Source: Viscum album (Eukaryota > Streptophyta > Magnoliopsida > Santalales > Viscaceae). From it: 64,000 bases of DNA. A model generated the notes under the pieces. It ran no database searches and was not told the origin of the DNA. It saw only the letters and a list, made by a program, of their open reading frames with translations. This document shows, piece after piece, positions 33,831-45,900 of this stretch (positions are counted from its first letter, which is position 1; each line of letters starts with the position of its first letter). The stretch spans positions 535,404,394-535,468,393 of the forward strand of contig OY728143.1 in NCBI GenBank assembly GCA_963277665.1. The letters run 5' to 3'. Position numbers and translations under genes: made by a program.

Positions 33831-36800
33831 GGAAGTGGATGTGGCAGTTGAGAAGGTCATGTAGTAGGTGGTGGATGATGATTTTAGGTTCTACCACCAA
33901 AACCCCTAAGAGGTCCTCCCCGGCCGCAGGGATCAGGTGGATAGTGGAAAGCTCATCTTTAGGATACAGAGGCTTATGACCATCGAACTCTAGAGGTGAT
34001 TAGATGTATGATCTCAGTTTATCCCATCCTAGATTTAGTTATTATAGGCAGAGGTTCCAGTCACTCTTTCATTACAACGCCACTCGTTCGGAGGTTAGAG
34101 ATTCTGATGGAGATGTTGTCTTGATCCTTACTGTTAATTACTCATACGGGAGAGGATTTGATGATTACACATTGGTGCAGGCACATATGGACTATTTTAG
34201 GCACAAAGTGTGGTGTGTCCATAGGGATGATATTAGGTTTTCCTTCATTAGTGAGAAGGAACCCTTTACATCAATGGATGGACTATTTCTGAAGATGGTG
34301 TCGCTGATCACTCATCAGTTGGCTAGCCTCACCCTCAGTTTAGTAGACGAGAGGAGTCTGATCTATCCTATAATGGTGGACTAGTATGCTGATGTCTTCC
34401 CAGATTATGTTCTAGGACTACCACCACTTATATAGGATGACTTTTACATTGAATTGTACCCTGAGACAACACTGATATCTTCACCAACATATCGGATGGC
34501 TCTCGTGGAACTTCGTGAGTTGAGGGTACAGTTGGAACACATGTAGAAAAAGGAGTTCATAAGGCCTAATGTTTCTCCATGGGTAGCCTCGATTTTGATC
34601 CCCAATAAGGTATATGGGAGTTTGAGGCTTTTTGAGGACTATTGCACCATAATTAGGTGATCGAGAAGAACAATTACCCTCTACCAAGGATTGATGATCT
34701 CTTCGACCAGTTGATGGGATAATATTGCTTTTAAAAGATAGAAATCAGATAAGACTATCACTAGCTCAGGTTACGGGATGAGTATGTACTAATGATAGCT
34801 ATTAGATATAGGTATGACCATTACGAGTACTTGGTGACGCCTTTCAGCATGACCAATAGTCCAACAGTATTCAAGGGACTCCTGAACAGAATCTTCCAGC
34901 CTTACCTCCAACACTTTGTGGTGGTCTTAATTGATGAAATATTGGTGTACTTGGCGATGGAGGAAGAGCATGCCATGCACCTGAAGATAGTTCTAGATAA
35001 AATATAAGTGAACTATCTTTATGGAAATATCTCGAAGTTTCAGTTCTGGTTATGGGAATTCCACTTCCCGTGGCATGTTTTCTCGGAGGCTGGAGTTGCA
35101 GTGGATATGGTGAAGATAGCGGAAGTACTTGCTTGGGATCCACCCAGGAGTGTGACCAAGGTGCAAAGTTTCCTGGGATTGGTTGGGTACTACTAGACAT
35201 TATTAACTGAATTATCTAGTATAGAGGAACCCTTGTCATCTTTGACAAAGAAGGGACATCCTTTATTGTGGACAGAGAACTGCTAGCATTGTTTCCAGGA
35301 GATGAAATAGAGACTGATGAGTATGCCCATCTTAAGGCTACCAAAAGAGGGCATTGTGTATGTAGTATAATATGATGCATTAGGGACCAGACTAGGATGT
35401 GTTCTCATGAAATAGAAAGAAATTATTGAATATGGATCATGATAGTTGAGACAGAACGAGCATAACTACGCTACCCATGACCTATAGTTAGATATAGTGG
35501 TTTTTTTATGAAGATGTTGAGGCACAACTTCATGGGTGAACGGTTTACTCTTTACTCCAATCATAAGAGTCTCAGATATATAATCTAAGAGGTGAACATG
35601 AACATAAGATAGCGGCGATGGCTAGAGTTCCTCTTGGACTATGAATTTCCGACAGTCTCCACTCCTAGGAAGGGGAATGCAGTAGCAGACGCACTTAGCA
35701 AGAGGTCTGGTAAATAGTTTCTTAGTGAGGTGACAAATTAGCTAACCATGTTGTAGATATCCTTCATGGATAGATATGGAGGAGCTTACCTCTAGTCTAT
35801 GACTGTCACTCCTCCACTCTTTCAGCAAGTTAGGGAGGAACAACATGGGGATGTTGATTGCGAGACTCGACATGCTCAGATATCCTTAGGATAGTCTCAT
35901 TGATGATTTTATAAATGTGGAGAGCACATCATTCTCTTTAAATAATGCTCCATGGTACCAGTGATGCTACAGGAGAAGGTATTGAGGGAGTTACACACAT
36001 CTCTTTTAGCATCACATCCTGGAGCGGTGAAGATGTACCATGGCCTACGGTGTCAGTACTGGTGGCTAGGGATAAAGAATGTTGTGGAAGAGTTCGTATC
36101 ATGATGCGTCACTTGTCAGCAAGTGAAGTTCAGGCATCACGTACCAGAAGGTTTAGCTCAGTCACTTGAGGTTCCAGAATGGAAGTGGTATTGTGTCTCC
36201 ATGGACTTCGTGATAGGGCTACCATGTATGTTTAGGGGCAATTATTTCATCTGGGAGATCGTTGACCTACTCACCAAGTCGGCCAACATCCTACCCATCT
36301 ATGAGCAAGGATCAATAGAGGTCTGGGGACACCTCTACATATAAGAGATAGTACGGATTCACTGGGTTATCTCGGGGATCGTCATATATCATGACTCTTG
36401 TTTTACATCCCGTTTGTGGAAGAGATTAAAAGAGGCATTTGGGACTTAGTTGTTCTTGAGAACCACCATTCATCTTCCTAAATATGTTCTGATAGAGTGA
36501 ACCATATATGCACTAGAGGACATGCTTCGTGCTTGAATCCTTGATTTTGGATGCAATTTGGAGGACCACCTAGCACTGGTGGAGTTCACATAAAATAACA
36601 GATATCACTCCACCATCAGCATGGATTCATCTAAGTCCATGTATGGGTGACCATGGTGATCACCACTATGATGGACAGACCCAGGGGAGTTATCACGTAT
36701 TGGTCCAGAGTTGGTATGGGCTACCACTAAGAAGGTTCAAATTATTCAAGAGAAAATGGCGACTACACAGAGCCGAAAAAATCCTTATTCTGATTGGAGA

Positions 36801-37270
36801 CAGAGACCCTTGGAGATCAAGGAGGGATACCATGTCTTCCTATGGGTCTCACCCTGACAGGGATGGAGGAGATTTGGCCAGGGTGGTAAGCTATCCTAGA
36901 GGATCATCAAAACGTTCCATATCCTCAACAGAGTAGGTGAGGTGTCATACCATCTAGCACTTCCCCCATAGAAGCAATGGGTGCATAATGTTTTCCATCT
37001 CTCACATATAAGGAGTTATGTGCATGATCCATAAAACTTTATCAACTGGGGGGACTTGGATATCGATTATGGGGAGACATTTTTGAGGTTCTCAGTGGAG
37101 ATATAGTATCGACAAGAGCAGTTTCTTTGTGGGAGTTCAAATCCTCTGGTGCGAGTTCGGCGGTATCATGGGAACCTCTCAGAGGGCACATGTGAGTAGA
37201 AAGAACAGATGTTTGCTCATTACCCTCATTTGGTTCACTAGTTTTGTTGTATCTTTCAGGGATGAAATTC
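33831..37270 (+). pseudogene. O pol remnant: protease, reverse transcriptase, RNase H, integrase
   Basis: Degraded gypsy pol in the expected order. After the gag/protease end comes reverse transcriptase: ADVFPDYVLGLPPL and SSPTYRMALVELREL (34385-34520), KKEFIRPNVSPW (34550-34590), HYEYLVTPFSMTNSP (34820-34865) and LIDEILVY for the usual IDDILVY (34928-34951). The connection FLGLVGYY is near 35170-35195. RNase H remnants include LTKKGHPLLWTENC, and ALSKRSG near 35690. Integrase has HLSASEV/CQQVKF (36105-36130), VPEWKWYCVSMDFVIGLP (36170-36222), IYHDSCFTS (about 36386) and ALEDML (about 36511). A late stretch resembling VHNVFHLSHIRSYVHDP (36980-37030) precedes a divergent chromodomain-like tail. 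Many stops and shifts; long dead. Confidence 0.85.
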
Positions 37271-37286
37271 CCTAAGGTGGGGAGAA
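37271..37286 (+). other. O polypurine tract
   Basis: CCTAAGGTGGGGAGAA directly before the 3' LTR start (TATAAATACC, probably a mutated TG start). This GGTGGGGAGAA form is common in plant chromoviruses, and O3 has the same. Confidence 0.7.
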
Positions 37287-38239
37287 TATAAATACCTAGA
37301 AGATCCATATAATTTTTTTCTTAAATTATTTGACATTATTAAGGGTCTGTGAAAATAGATGGAACATGATTCCGGGGACCGGAGAGCCCAAAACGGATTT
37401 TTGGACTTTTTTTAAGTTTCTTTCAATAAACGTCTAAGAAACATTTTTTACCTTTTGAACTGGGCCCTGGATTAAAAATATTATGGAACCATTGAATCTG
37501 TAGAACCCATATTCCCTTAAGGGAATTATAACATTGACTGGAAGGGTCGGATGAAAATGTTAATTTCTTGGAAATTAAAAACAAAATTAACTAAAGGTTA
37601 TTTTATTTTTATTTTTCTAACTATTGGAAAAATGGTTGTAGGACCGAATTGAAACGTCAAACCAATCAATGGTTTGACTCATAAGTCGTGTAACAGCATC
37701 GTTCAAATAAATAATCGATTGTGTAATTGAACCATTGGGAGAGTTAAGAGCTTCATTAATTAAACTCATTAATGAACCTAAATAATTGTGTGATTCATTA
37801 ATCTCCACCTTCCCCTTCATTTAATCTGATCTTAGGCTTGTGTTTTGGGAGAGCTATGAGAGGAAGCTCTGACAATGCACTAGAAACTTTCCTCTCTGGT
37901 GAAGAATGTGATCGAGCAACAGTCGTTGGGGTAAATGAAGGACGCTGAAGAATGCTGATAAATACCTTTGGACATGGAAACTCCTTCGTATTCTAAAATT
38001 CCTTCCCAAAAACTCAAGGAAGGGGGTTTCATTATTTAATTTATAGTTGTAATTTTATTGAAATATTATCCATGTTAATGCTAATGTGGATTGCGTGGGA
38101 CACACGAACAAGGCATGAACCCTCCACAATGTTGGGATTTGGTTTTGTTTCTCATGGGTCATAGGAAGGTACGACGACACATGGTGGCACTGGCCATGTG
38201 CTCGGTGGAGAAGAGATGGGATTCTGGTCTAGCGAGCGG

Positions 38240-38406
38240 CCTGAGGAGGAGGTGCGCCCTGAAAGCATGCCTGGGCGGCGGATGTCGCAGCCCCGACGGG
38301 CCGCAATGCTCGAGGAGGCATGCCCTGGTGGTGCACCTGGGCAGTGGACGTCGTGGTCGTCATAGGACGCGGTGGTGAAGAAGGTGCACCCCGGCAGTGC
38401 ACATGG
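38240..38406. repeat. GC-rich imperfect tandem repeat, ~66-bp unit, inside the O LTR
   Basis: About 2.5 imperfect units begin AGGAGGTGCGCCC, AGGAGGCATGCCC and AGAAGGTGCACCCC, each containing a CTGGGC, GTGG or GTCG core. It is the most CpG-rich spot of the window outside the minisatellite. No coding evidence. Confidence 0.55.
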
Positions 38407-39145
38407 GCGGAGAATCCATGGCCTCGATGGGTTGTGGTGCTATAATCCCAAGGCTCCAGTGTAGAGCCATGTGGAGAAGTCAACCTGTCGTGCATGTTGA
38501 CTTGGGAGACATGGCTGGTGAACTCGGTCGTGTGAGTAGGTGTTGGACACTGCTATGCCACATTCGAGGAGAAGGGATTTGACCCGCAACAGCATGCCTG
38601 GGGGAGCCTGGCAGGCTACACCACCAAGCAGGCCTGACCGTTCAGGCCGGGCCAGTGGGCTGATTCGGACCTGATTAGCGCCCAACCTAGGCCGGGTCGA
38701 CCCAAATTGGTTCGTGTCAGTCTGATCATGTTGGCTTGGACTCGGACCCCTTTCAGCCCACTTACGCTTAATTGGGAATTTCTCTTAAACTGAACGTTTT
38801 TTTTGATGAAGCGTCTATGGAACTGGAATGCATAGGATGAGTCAGTCCTTTTTAGATACTTCACTTGAGTTTCGGAGAAATATGCAGTTCAGATTTTTTG
38901 GATCTTACCCGAATCCAACCGATCCCTGGGCATTAAAATGCCAATAACATACGAATAGGGTGTCAAGTTGACACTCCCCCGGATGCGTTGGAACCCTTAT
39001 GACATGGTAGTTCATTGGGTACCTACTTCGCGGGACTTCATGTTGGTTGAAATACGACTGATGGATTGAGGAGTGGATCCTCCCGGAATCATGTGTACTT
39101 TGTGCAGGTGTCCAGTGGCTAGCAGAGATGTGAAGAATGAAAAAT

Positions 39146-39308
39146 GATCCTGTGTGGTTCAGCACCGAGCAATCCTGTGTGGATCAGCACCAAGAGATCC
39201 TGTGTGGATCAGCACCAAGTGATCCTATATGGATCGGCATAGTGTGATCCTATGTAGATCAGCACCAAGTGATCTTATGTGGATCAACACTAACCGATAC
39301 TATGTGGG
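39146..39308. repeat. 25-bp tandem repeat, about 6.5 copies, inside the O LTR
   Basis: The unit reads GATCCTGTGTGGATC followed by AGCACCAAGT. Successive copies diverge gradually toward the right (GATCCTATATGG, GATCTTATGTGG, GATACTATGTGG). Each unit holds two GATC palindromes about ten bases apart. Confidence 0.85.
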
Positions 39309-39976
39309 CCATCAGTAGAGCCTCCTGACAGAATAAGATGATCTTGCTTTATGACTAAACATCTTTACACCTGTACTTAATATTAAACATAGTGTGAGTT
39401 GTCTTTTGTTTTGTGCTTTGTGATTAAGATCATGATTTTTCATTTTTCATTTGTTGAATTCTAAGAGGCCTTTGGGGTATTATGGTCCCTATTGGCTATT
39501 GATATACTCACCCCTGCAAGGGCTTCACCAATACCTTTTTGTGCCTTGTTCAGGCGTTGGGTAGCTTCAACTGAGTCTTGAGCAGCCAGGGCTTGATAGT
39601 GAATGGAGGTGACTTGTTGACTTGGGGAGCCATAGTGAAGAACTGTACCTACCCTTCAGGTAGGATCCTTGGATTACGACCTCAATATATTTTTTCCCTT
39701 TTTGCAATATTTCCATTTTAGTAGGGCTTTTATTATGAACCCTTCACTTAAATACTTACTTTTACACTCTTTGGATGTTTTTAGTTGTGGATTCACCTTT
39801 CTTCTTCTATTGAGTTTTACTTGTGCACTGTATATCCTGTCTGTGTGTGTATAGGTTCTGAAGAATTTTCGTTTCCATTTTAGGGAAATTACGTTCTGGT
39901 GTTAGTTTCCAACACCTAGCCTATAGAAGGCAGGTTTGGGTAGTCATGGCACAGGCCATGGGGATGGGACATGACA

Positions 39977-42900
39977 GTTTTACGGAGAAATGTTTGAATT
40001 ACAAGGGGGAGACCCTCCCCAAATAATGTAGGTGGATGCTACAACTAAAATTCCTTTTTCAGTTCCAACATCATCAGCACTATTTTAGGAGTTTCCCTCT
40101 CCATAAGCTGCATCACCTAAAACAATTGTTCTCTAAGATGAGCACCCAAACTGTGTCACTATGCAATCTATTGATCAGGACATGGTATCTCATGGGGCAT
40201 GCTCTCAATTTCCCTCTTGGAACTAAACTGGTGGTCGATGAGGAAGAATTTATCTAAAAATGAAAAATTAATAATCCAAAACATATTACCAATATAATTT
40301 ATGATATCACATGTAATGAAAGTACTGATAAGAATAGTCTCTTAAACTCACGATATAGGTACTCACACAATCCTCCATTATATGTTCAAGCCAGACATAC
40401 TATGAATCTTCATTTTATGAGGCTTAAATAATATTTCATTAGTAACCTATGAGGTAAAATGTATTATAGGTTACATAATGAAATTATTTTAATAGAAATC
40501 ATCATTTACTTTAAACTATATATCAATTATTATTCTCATTTTGATTCAAAATAATTTCCAAAACATTATCCCATTGTAACTATATGATGTTTCAAACCGA
40601 ATTTGTTTGGGAAAACAAAATTTATGTATTGATTCGTAAAACATTTAATAAGAAGTAAATTATTTCAAATACAACATTTCGAACATTCAATAAATTATTA
40701 TTAGAAGAATATGATAGAGGTAATTCCACCATAAATATAAGTAGGAAAACACTTCTTATGATAATGTTGATATTTTAAATAACCACACCATATGATATAA
40801 ATGTAGCCCAAGAAAACAATCTTTTCATACTATCTTGCAAGAAATAAAATTTCAGGTAAATACCTACATGCCAAATATGATTTATAATGCATGTTATCAT
40901 TCCATAACAACGCATTAATTTAAATCACATAAACCATTAACACATAAAAATTCCTCATTTAAGGTGAAATAGGTTAGCTATAACGGTGAATTCCAAGAAA
41001 ATAAATTTTATTCCCAGACATCTCTAGTTTTCCATAATACATGGGTCAACTAATCATTTGTAAAATCTCATTACAATGTCCCAAAATACCTTATTCTTCG
41101 GTCTATCGAGACTAAATACTTAAAAAAATAACAAATAACCTTTTAGGATATATTATAAGAACATTACTGGGAAACTACTAAACTGGTTCTCCAAGATAAT
41201 GTGCCTTATGAACATAGGTGTGGTTCCCCGTATGCTAGAGGCTTCTGAATATAACTACAGGTTTATGCGGGTAAAATTGGGTGACTATAACAACATATCA
41301 TGGTAGAAACATTAGTGGATGTTATTGATCCATCATACAAATAACATCTACATAAATTTAGAAGGTGAAAGATACCAAATCAAAACCCATGAAATAAAAT
41401 TGTAATTTCTCATATAAATTGGATACCACACACAAAACTCAATTCAAGTACATCAATACCAAAGATTAAAAATGGAAAATTCAAATATACAAAAAAAACT
41501 TGATGTCTTGACCCCTAGGTGAGTTCTCATATCCAATATCTAATGCTAGGCATGACATTGAGCATCATCAGTAGGGTACTCTCCATTATACCAACCCACT
41601 TAAAAGAAGTTTGTTCAGTTAACAAATGGTGTCCAAAACAAAAAGTGAGTACCACTCAATAGGCAACCACCAAAATCATCTAATTATAATCAGGATAAAT
41701 TTGTAATTAATAAACATGTGCTATATATATATGTAATGAAGTATTTATAAAAAAACCTATAAAAATAAAGGAAACCAAAAAAATCCTAGGGTCTGATGGG
41801 AATAACTCGATCTAACACTACCTACTTCAGCCTACATCATTCTCTGGAAACAGAATAGGTTCCATGTCAAAATATAGTTCCAAGGTGCATCATCATGGTA
41901 ACCATGATCATATAATGAAAGTGAATCCATATGGATAATTCGATCATTCCTTTCCAATTTTTCCTAATATAAACCAATAGTCAAGTCTAAAATAAAGGAA
42001 CTACCCTTGATATTTATAGGAATAGATCAATTAGAATCCAACGCTTACAAATAAGGCATTGAATACAAAAATAAATTGAGCTAAATATATGGAGATCTCC
42101 CCCCCCGACCTTCAATAAGGATATCCCACTAGATTCCATAGAATTAATCTTTTTCATTCAACAAGTGTATAAATTGGATGAATCCAAGGGGGATTCATCC
42201 CATTCCATTTTAAATAATAAATCACAGTAGAATATACTTTCTTTCTCATGGAATTCGATGATATTAAATTCCACTATGTCCAAAAGCAACTTCACACCTT
42301 TGAATTTATCCTATAACAACTAATGGAATCCTATTATCATCCCTATAATTCTACAAGAATACCATTCATAAGTAATCCATGGTGTTCCACCAAGTCATTC
42401 CAAACAAAAAACAATATACACTAATTCTAAACATGTCCTTATTCCAAAATTCAAAAAATTAATATGGGATAAAGTTCCATAACTCATGCTAATGTAATTA
42501 TTTAATTGAAAATGACAACTCCATTTAAATATTTCATATTAAATCAATATCTCACTAGGGTATCGCTAAATTGCACACTTTATTCACTAGAAATCATGTA
42601 ACAATTTATAACCAAATAATTTAATAAATTCGACAAGGTTATACCCATCACAACCCAAATATCTATTTTTAATTGTGGTTCTAAGACAACCATATGTTTA
42701 GGGAATAATTAAATTAATTTTAGGTAAATTTTATGAAGGATTGTTGTGACTTTACATGATGTTAATTTAATAATATCGTAAGACTTTGAAGGAAAATCAA
42801 GATACCACCTTTAGTAGGTTAGATATGTTTAACTCACAAGATACTGACATCTGATTCAATCTAAAATTTAAGATATTGTAAACCCACTCATATTCTCAAA

Positions 42901-45900
42901 AGCTTGGTTATTTATGTTAATCAATGTGGGAGAGATTTAGATTTAAATTATGTGAGATATTAGAATATGGTACAATGGTTTACTTACCAAGATCCTCCAA
43001 ATGTTTTGAAATAAAAAAAAATTTCCATATAAACATCCATGAACTCATAGAGGGAAGTTGGAGCTTTATGCTATAGAAAACAACCTAAAATGGGTCCAAG
43101 AATAATGTTTAGTGTGTTAAGTGTTGTAAGGGAATTTTTGTAGATTTAAAATATTTATTAGGGTGGATAGTTTTCTTGTATGATTGTCCAAACCATGGTG
43201 TAACCATTAAAACCCAAATTTTTGTAAACACCCACCGTCAAATGGATTATTACACTATTAGACAAACTACGTGTAAACTATTTGAAAGTTATTTGTAAAA
43301 AAAATGTATGATTTCGTACATGTTTGAGAAAAATATTATAATCTTCATTTAAACCCCATATTTGTGAGAATAGATAGTACAAACCATAAATTAATAGTGT
43401 TACCTAATCTTCTTCTCCATAACCTGAAATTATGATCCCTGTTATTAGATCTCTCACTCGTATGAGTTGAAATTTCAAGAATAAATTATAATATTTATTT
43501 GTTGGAATGTTTAAATTTTGAACCAAGTCCCATAATGGTATTGTGAGGGTTATAATTCCTTAAATTTGTGTTTTTAGATTAAATATAGTTCTCAGGGGTA
43601 TCTCTTCTGTTCGAATTGGGTTTTGGTGGCTTCAGATTAATGTTCTTGGGTTTTGGAATTTTTATGCATAGGGAAAGTGGTGTATTGTGCATGGTTTTGG
43701 AGAAACCATGAAACAATGTGATTATTTGGGGGTTTTCAATTAATAATGAACTATAATAACTTTTGATTCATAGTTAGATTATGGTATGAGGTAAACTGTG
43801 TGAACCCAAGGACAAACTGTGTGAGGTTAAGGAGAGCATGGGACTTGTTGCATGTCTTGGACATGGTTTCAGACAATCCATGTGTCTGGTTGCTGAGGGG
43901 TCTATTACATTGTTTCATGTTTGGTGCATGTTTAGAAAACCATGTATCAAAACTTTGTAGAGGTGTTAGTGTTAGACAGCGTTAGGTACACTATCAGTGC
44001 ACAGTTATTCTAAGTGGCCTAACCGTGAGAGGCACATGATGTGGGATAGAATTGAGAGCACAGTTGGTGCATAGTTTACCTAATGATTTAGCGAAACTAT
44101 GAAATTGTCCATAATTTACTTAAAAGTTAATTTTACCAGAGTAAAACCCAAGATCTTTAGGTTACATCACCCTATTCCTACCCAATTAGGTTCACTCATA
44201 GCTAGGGTTCTGCCAACCACATCCTCCTTCTCCGACCCCTCGATTTGGCGGATCTTTATTGTCATTAAGTAGAATTTTAGTTTAGTTGTTCACCTCTAGT
44301 GACTTATTTTCCTCTTACCATTATTTATTTATAATTTTATAGTTCTCCACATTAGTTTTTTTATGGTTCCAATGGATCATGGTGGAATAATTTGTTCCTC
44401 ATGGGAAATTTGGTTGGCCTGTGTAGAGAAGAACATAAGACAACTTCCACATGTCATCACATAATGTTTAGTTAATGTATTTTTACATGGTAAATTTTAT
44501 TAGGTTTCGCATATTTAATTAATTAAATTAATTTATAAAATATTATATCCTATTAGTTTTATTCATAGTAATGGGGATTGGTGTCCTTTTTGGACTACTA
44601 ATGGTAGTTTTCCAGAGTTCCTATAAAAGTTGAGTGCCCGGTGATATTTTTAGTAGTATACCATGTTGGCATTTAATATATTATTTAATTATACGTGTTA
44701 TAATTAATTAATTATTATTTTTTTGGAAATAGGTTATAGATTGGGAGTTTTATATGGTCTTGTTTGGATGTTGTGGAGTTTGGATAGGACTAGGATGGAC
44801 CTTGTTAAGGCCTCTGTGCTTTGGGACTATTATGTAAAGCTTCATTAAATGAGAAAGGTGTTATAAGATATTTTTCCCATATTAGTGTTAATTTATTTTA
44901 ATGTGTATGTGTTTTTTTCATTAAATTCTATGTGTGGTGTGTTTTTACAGGGTTAAAATAGATTTATTTCTTCAAATTTGGTTTTATTGGGTAGATAAAG
45001 TGGGTAATGATCATTAATAGTTTGTGATCATTTTTTGACTTGATAAAATAGATAAGGGGTACTTGGTAGGAAATGAAAACAAGTTTTTTATGAATTTTAA
45101 GAGAATAAAATGTTTTTTTCATGTGTTAAGTTTTTTCTACAAGACTTATGAGTCATTTGATATGGTTTTAACCATCTATGTTTGGTTTTTACCATGTTTT
45201 TTCTACCAAAGGGAAGATTTGTGTTTCAAAAGGATTCTTTTTTCAAAATGATGCATCGACGTCCATATAGTTTTATGAAATTGGTATTATATATGGATTT
45301 AAAAATTTTATTTGGAATGGATGTGTGGTTTCCCATTTTGTGAATTTCCTTAATGATTATTTTAATTATTTTTATTGAATGAAAATAGTTGGCATTATTT
45401 CAATTTTAAATTTATCTTCAGACCATTGTAAATCAAAATGGTTTCAAAATGTATTCATTATTATTTTAAAAAGTATTTATAAGATTGATATACTGAGATT
45501 TAGTATTTTTTGGATGATGAATGGTTTAGGTGCTAAAATGATTCTCTAGGTACTAATAGAAAACTGTAGAGGATATGTGTCATATCGGTGTGGTAGGAAA
45601 ATATAGTATAATATATATTTGGCATCAAACTATTGATCTAAGAACTAATATTCTTCTCTAATATTTATTTATTATACAATGGATATAAGAACACTAGTAT
45701 TATAGGTGGAATTTATTTACAAATGATGCTCAACATCTATGTTTAGACCCTGGACTATTACTCTAGGACCAATTATAGATGCTTTTTTGATGCTCCTAAT
45801 CATTGTGATGGTTCCATATTGGTGTTATTTGAACCACCGAATATTGTGTATAATTATATTCTATAATAATTCCCATGTAAATACTATTATAATATTTGAT

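Larger units (their letters stand above)
21438..39976 (+). mobile_element. O: old Ty3/gypsy element, host of both the CACTA and R2 insertions
   Basis: A plus-strand element with partial 5' LTR (21438-22021), primer-binding site, gag remnant, pol remnant, polypurine tract and a full 3' LTR (37287-39976). R2 interrupts it at 23304-33825 and the CACTA element cuts its 5' LTR at 21437. The rest of the 5' LTR should lie beyond the CACTA left end, outside the window. Protein motifs are recognisable but full of stops. The two LTR copies differ widely, so this is much older than R1 or R2. Confidence 0.85.
37287..39976 (+). repeat. O 3' LTR (full length, ~2.69 kb)
   Basis: It extends from the polypurine tract to GATGGGACATGACA. 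The last ~580 bases match the partial 5' LTR. It contains a local GC-rich stretch (about 38200-38420) and a 25-base tandem repeat (39146-39308), against an otherwise AT-rich background. The CACTA insertion point in the sister LTR corresponds to about 39392 here. Small open frames inside are not convincing genes. Confidence 0.8.

Noticed and set aside
38091..38864. Cluster of open frames in the GC-rich part of the O LTR
   Set aside because: They overlap on both strands, lack domains and lie inside an LTR.
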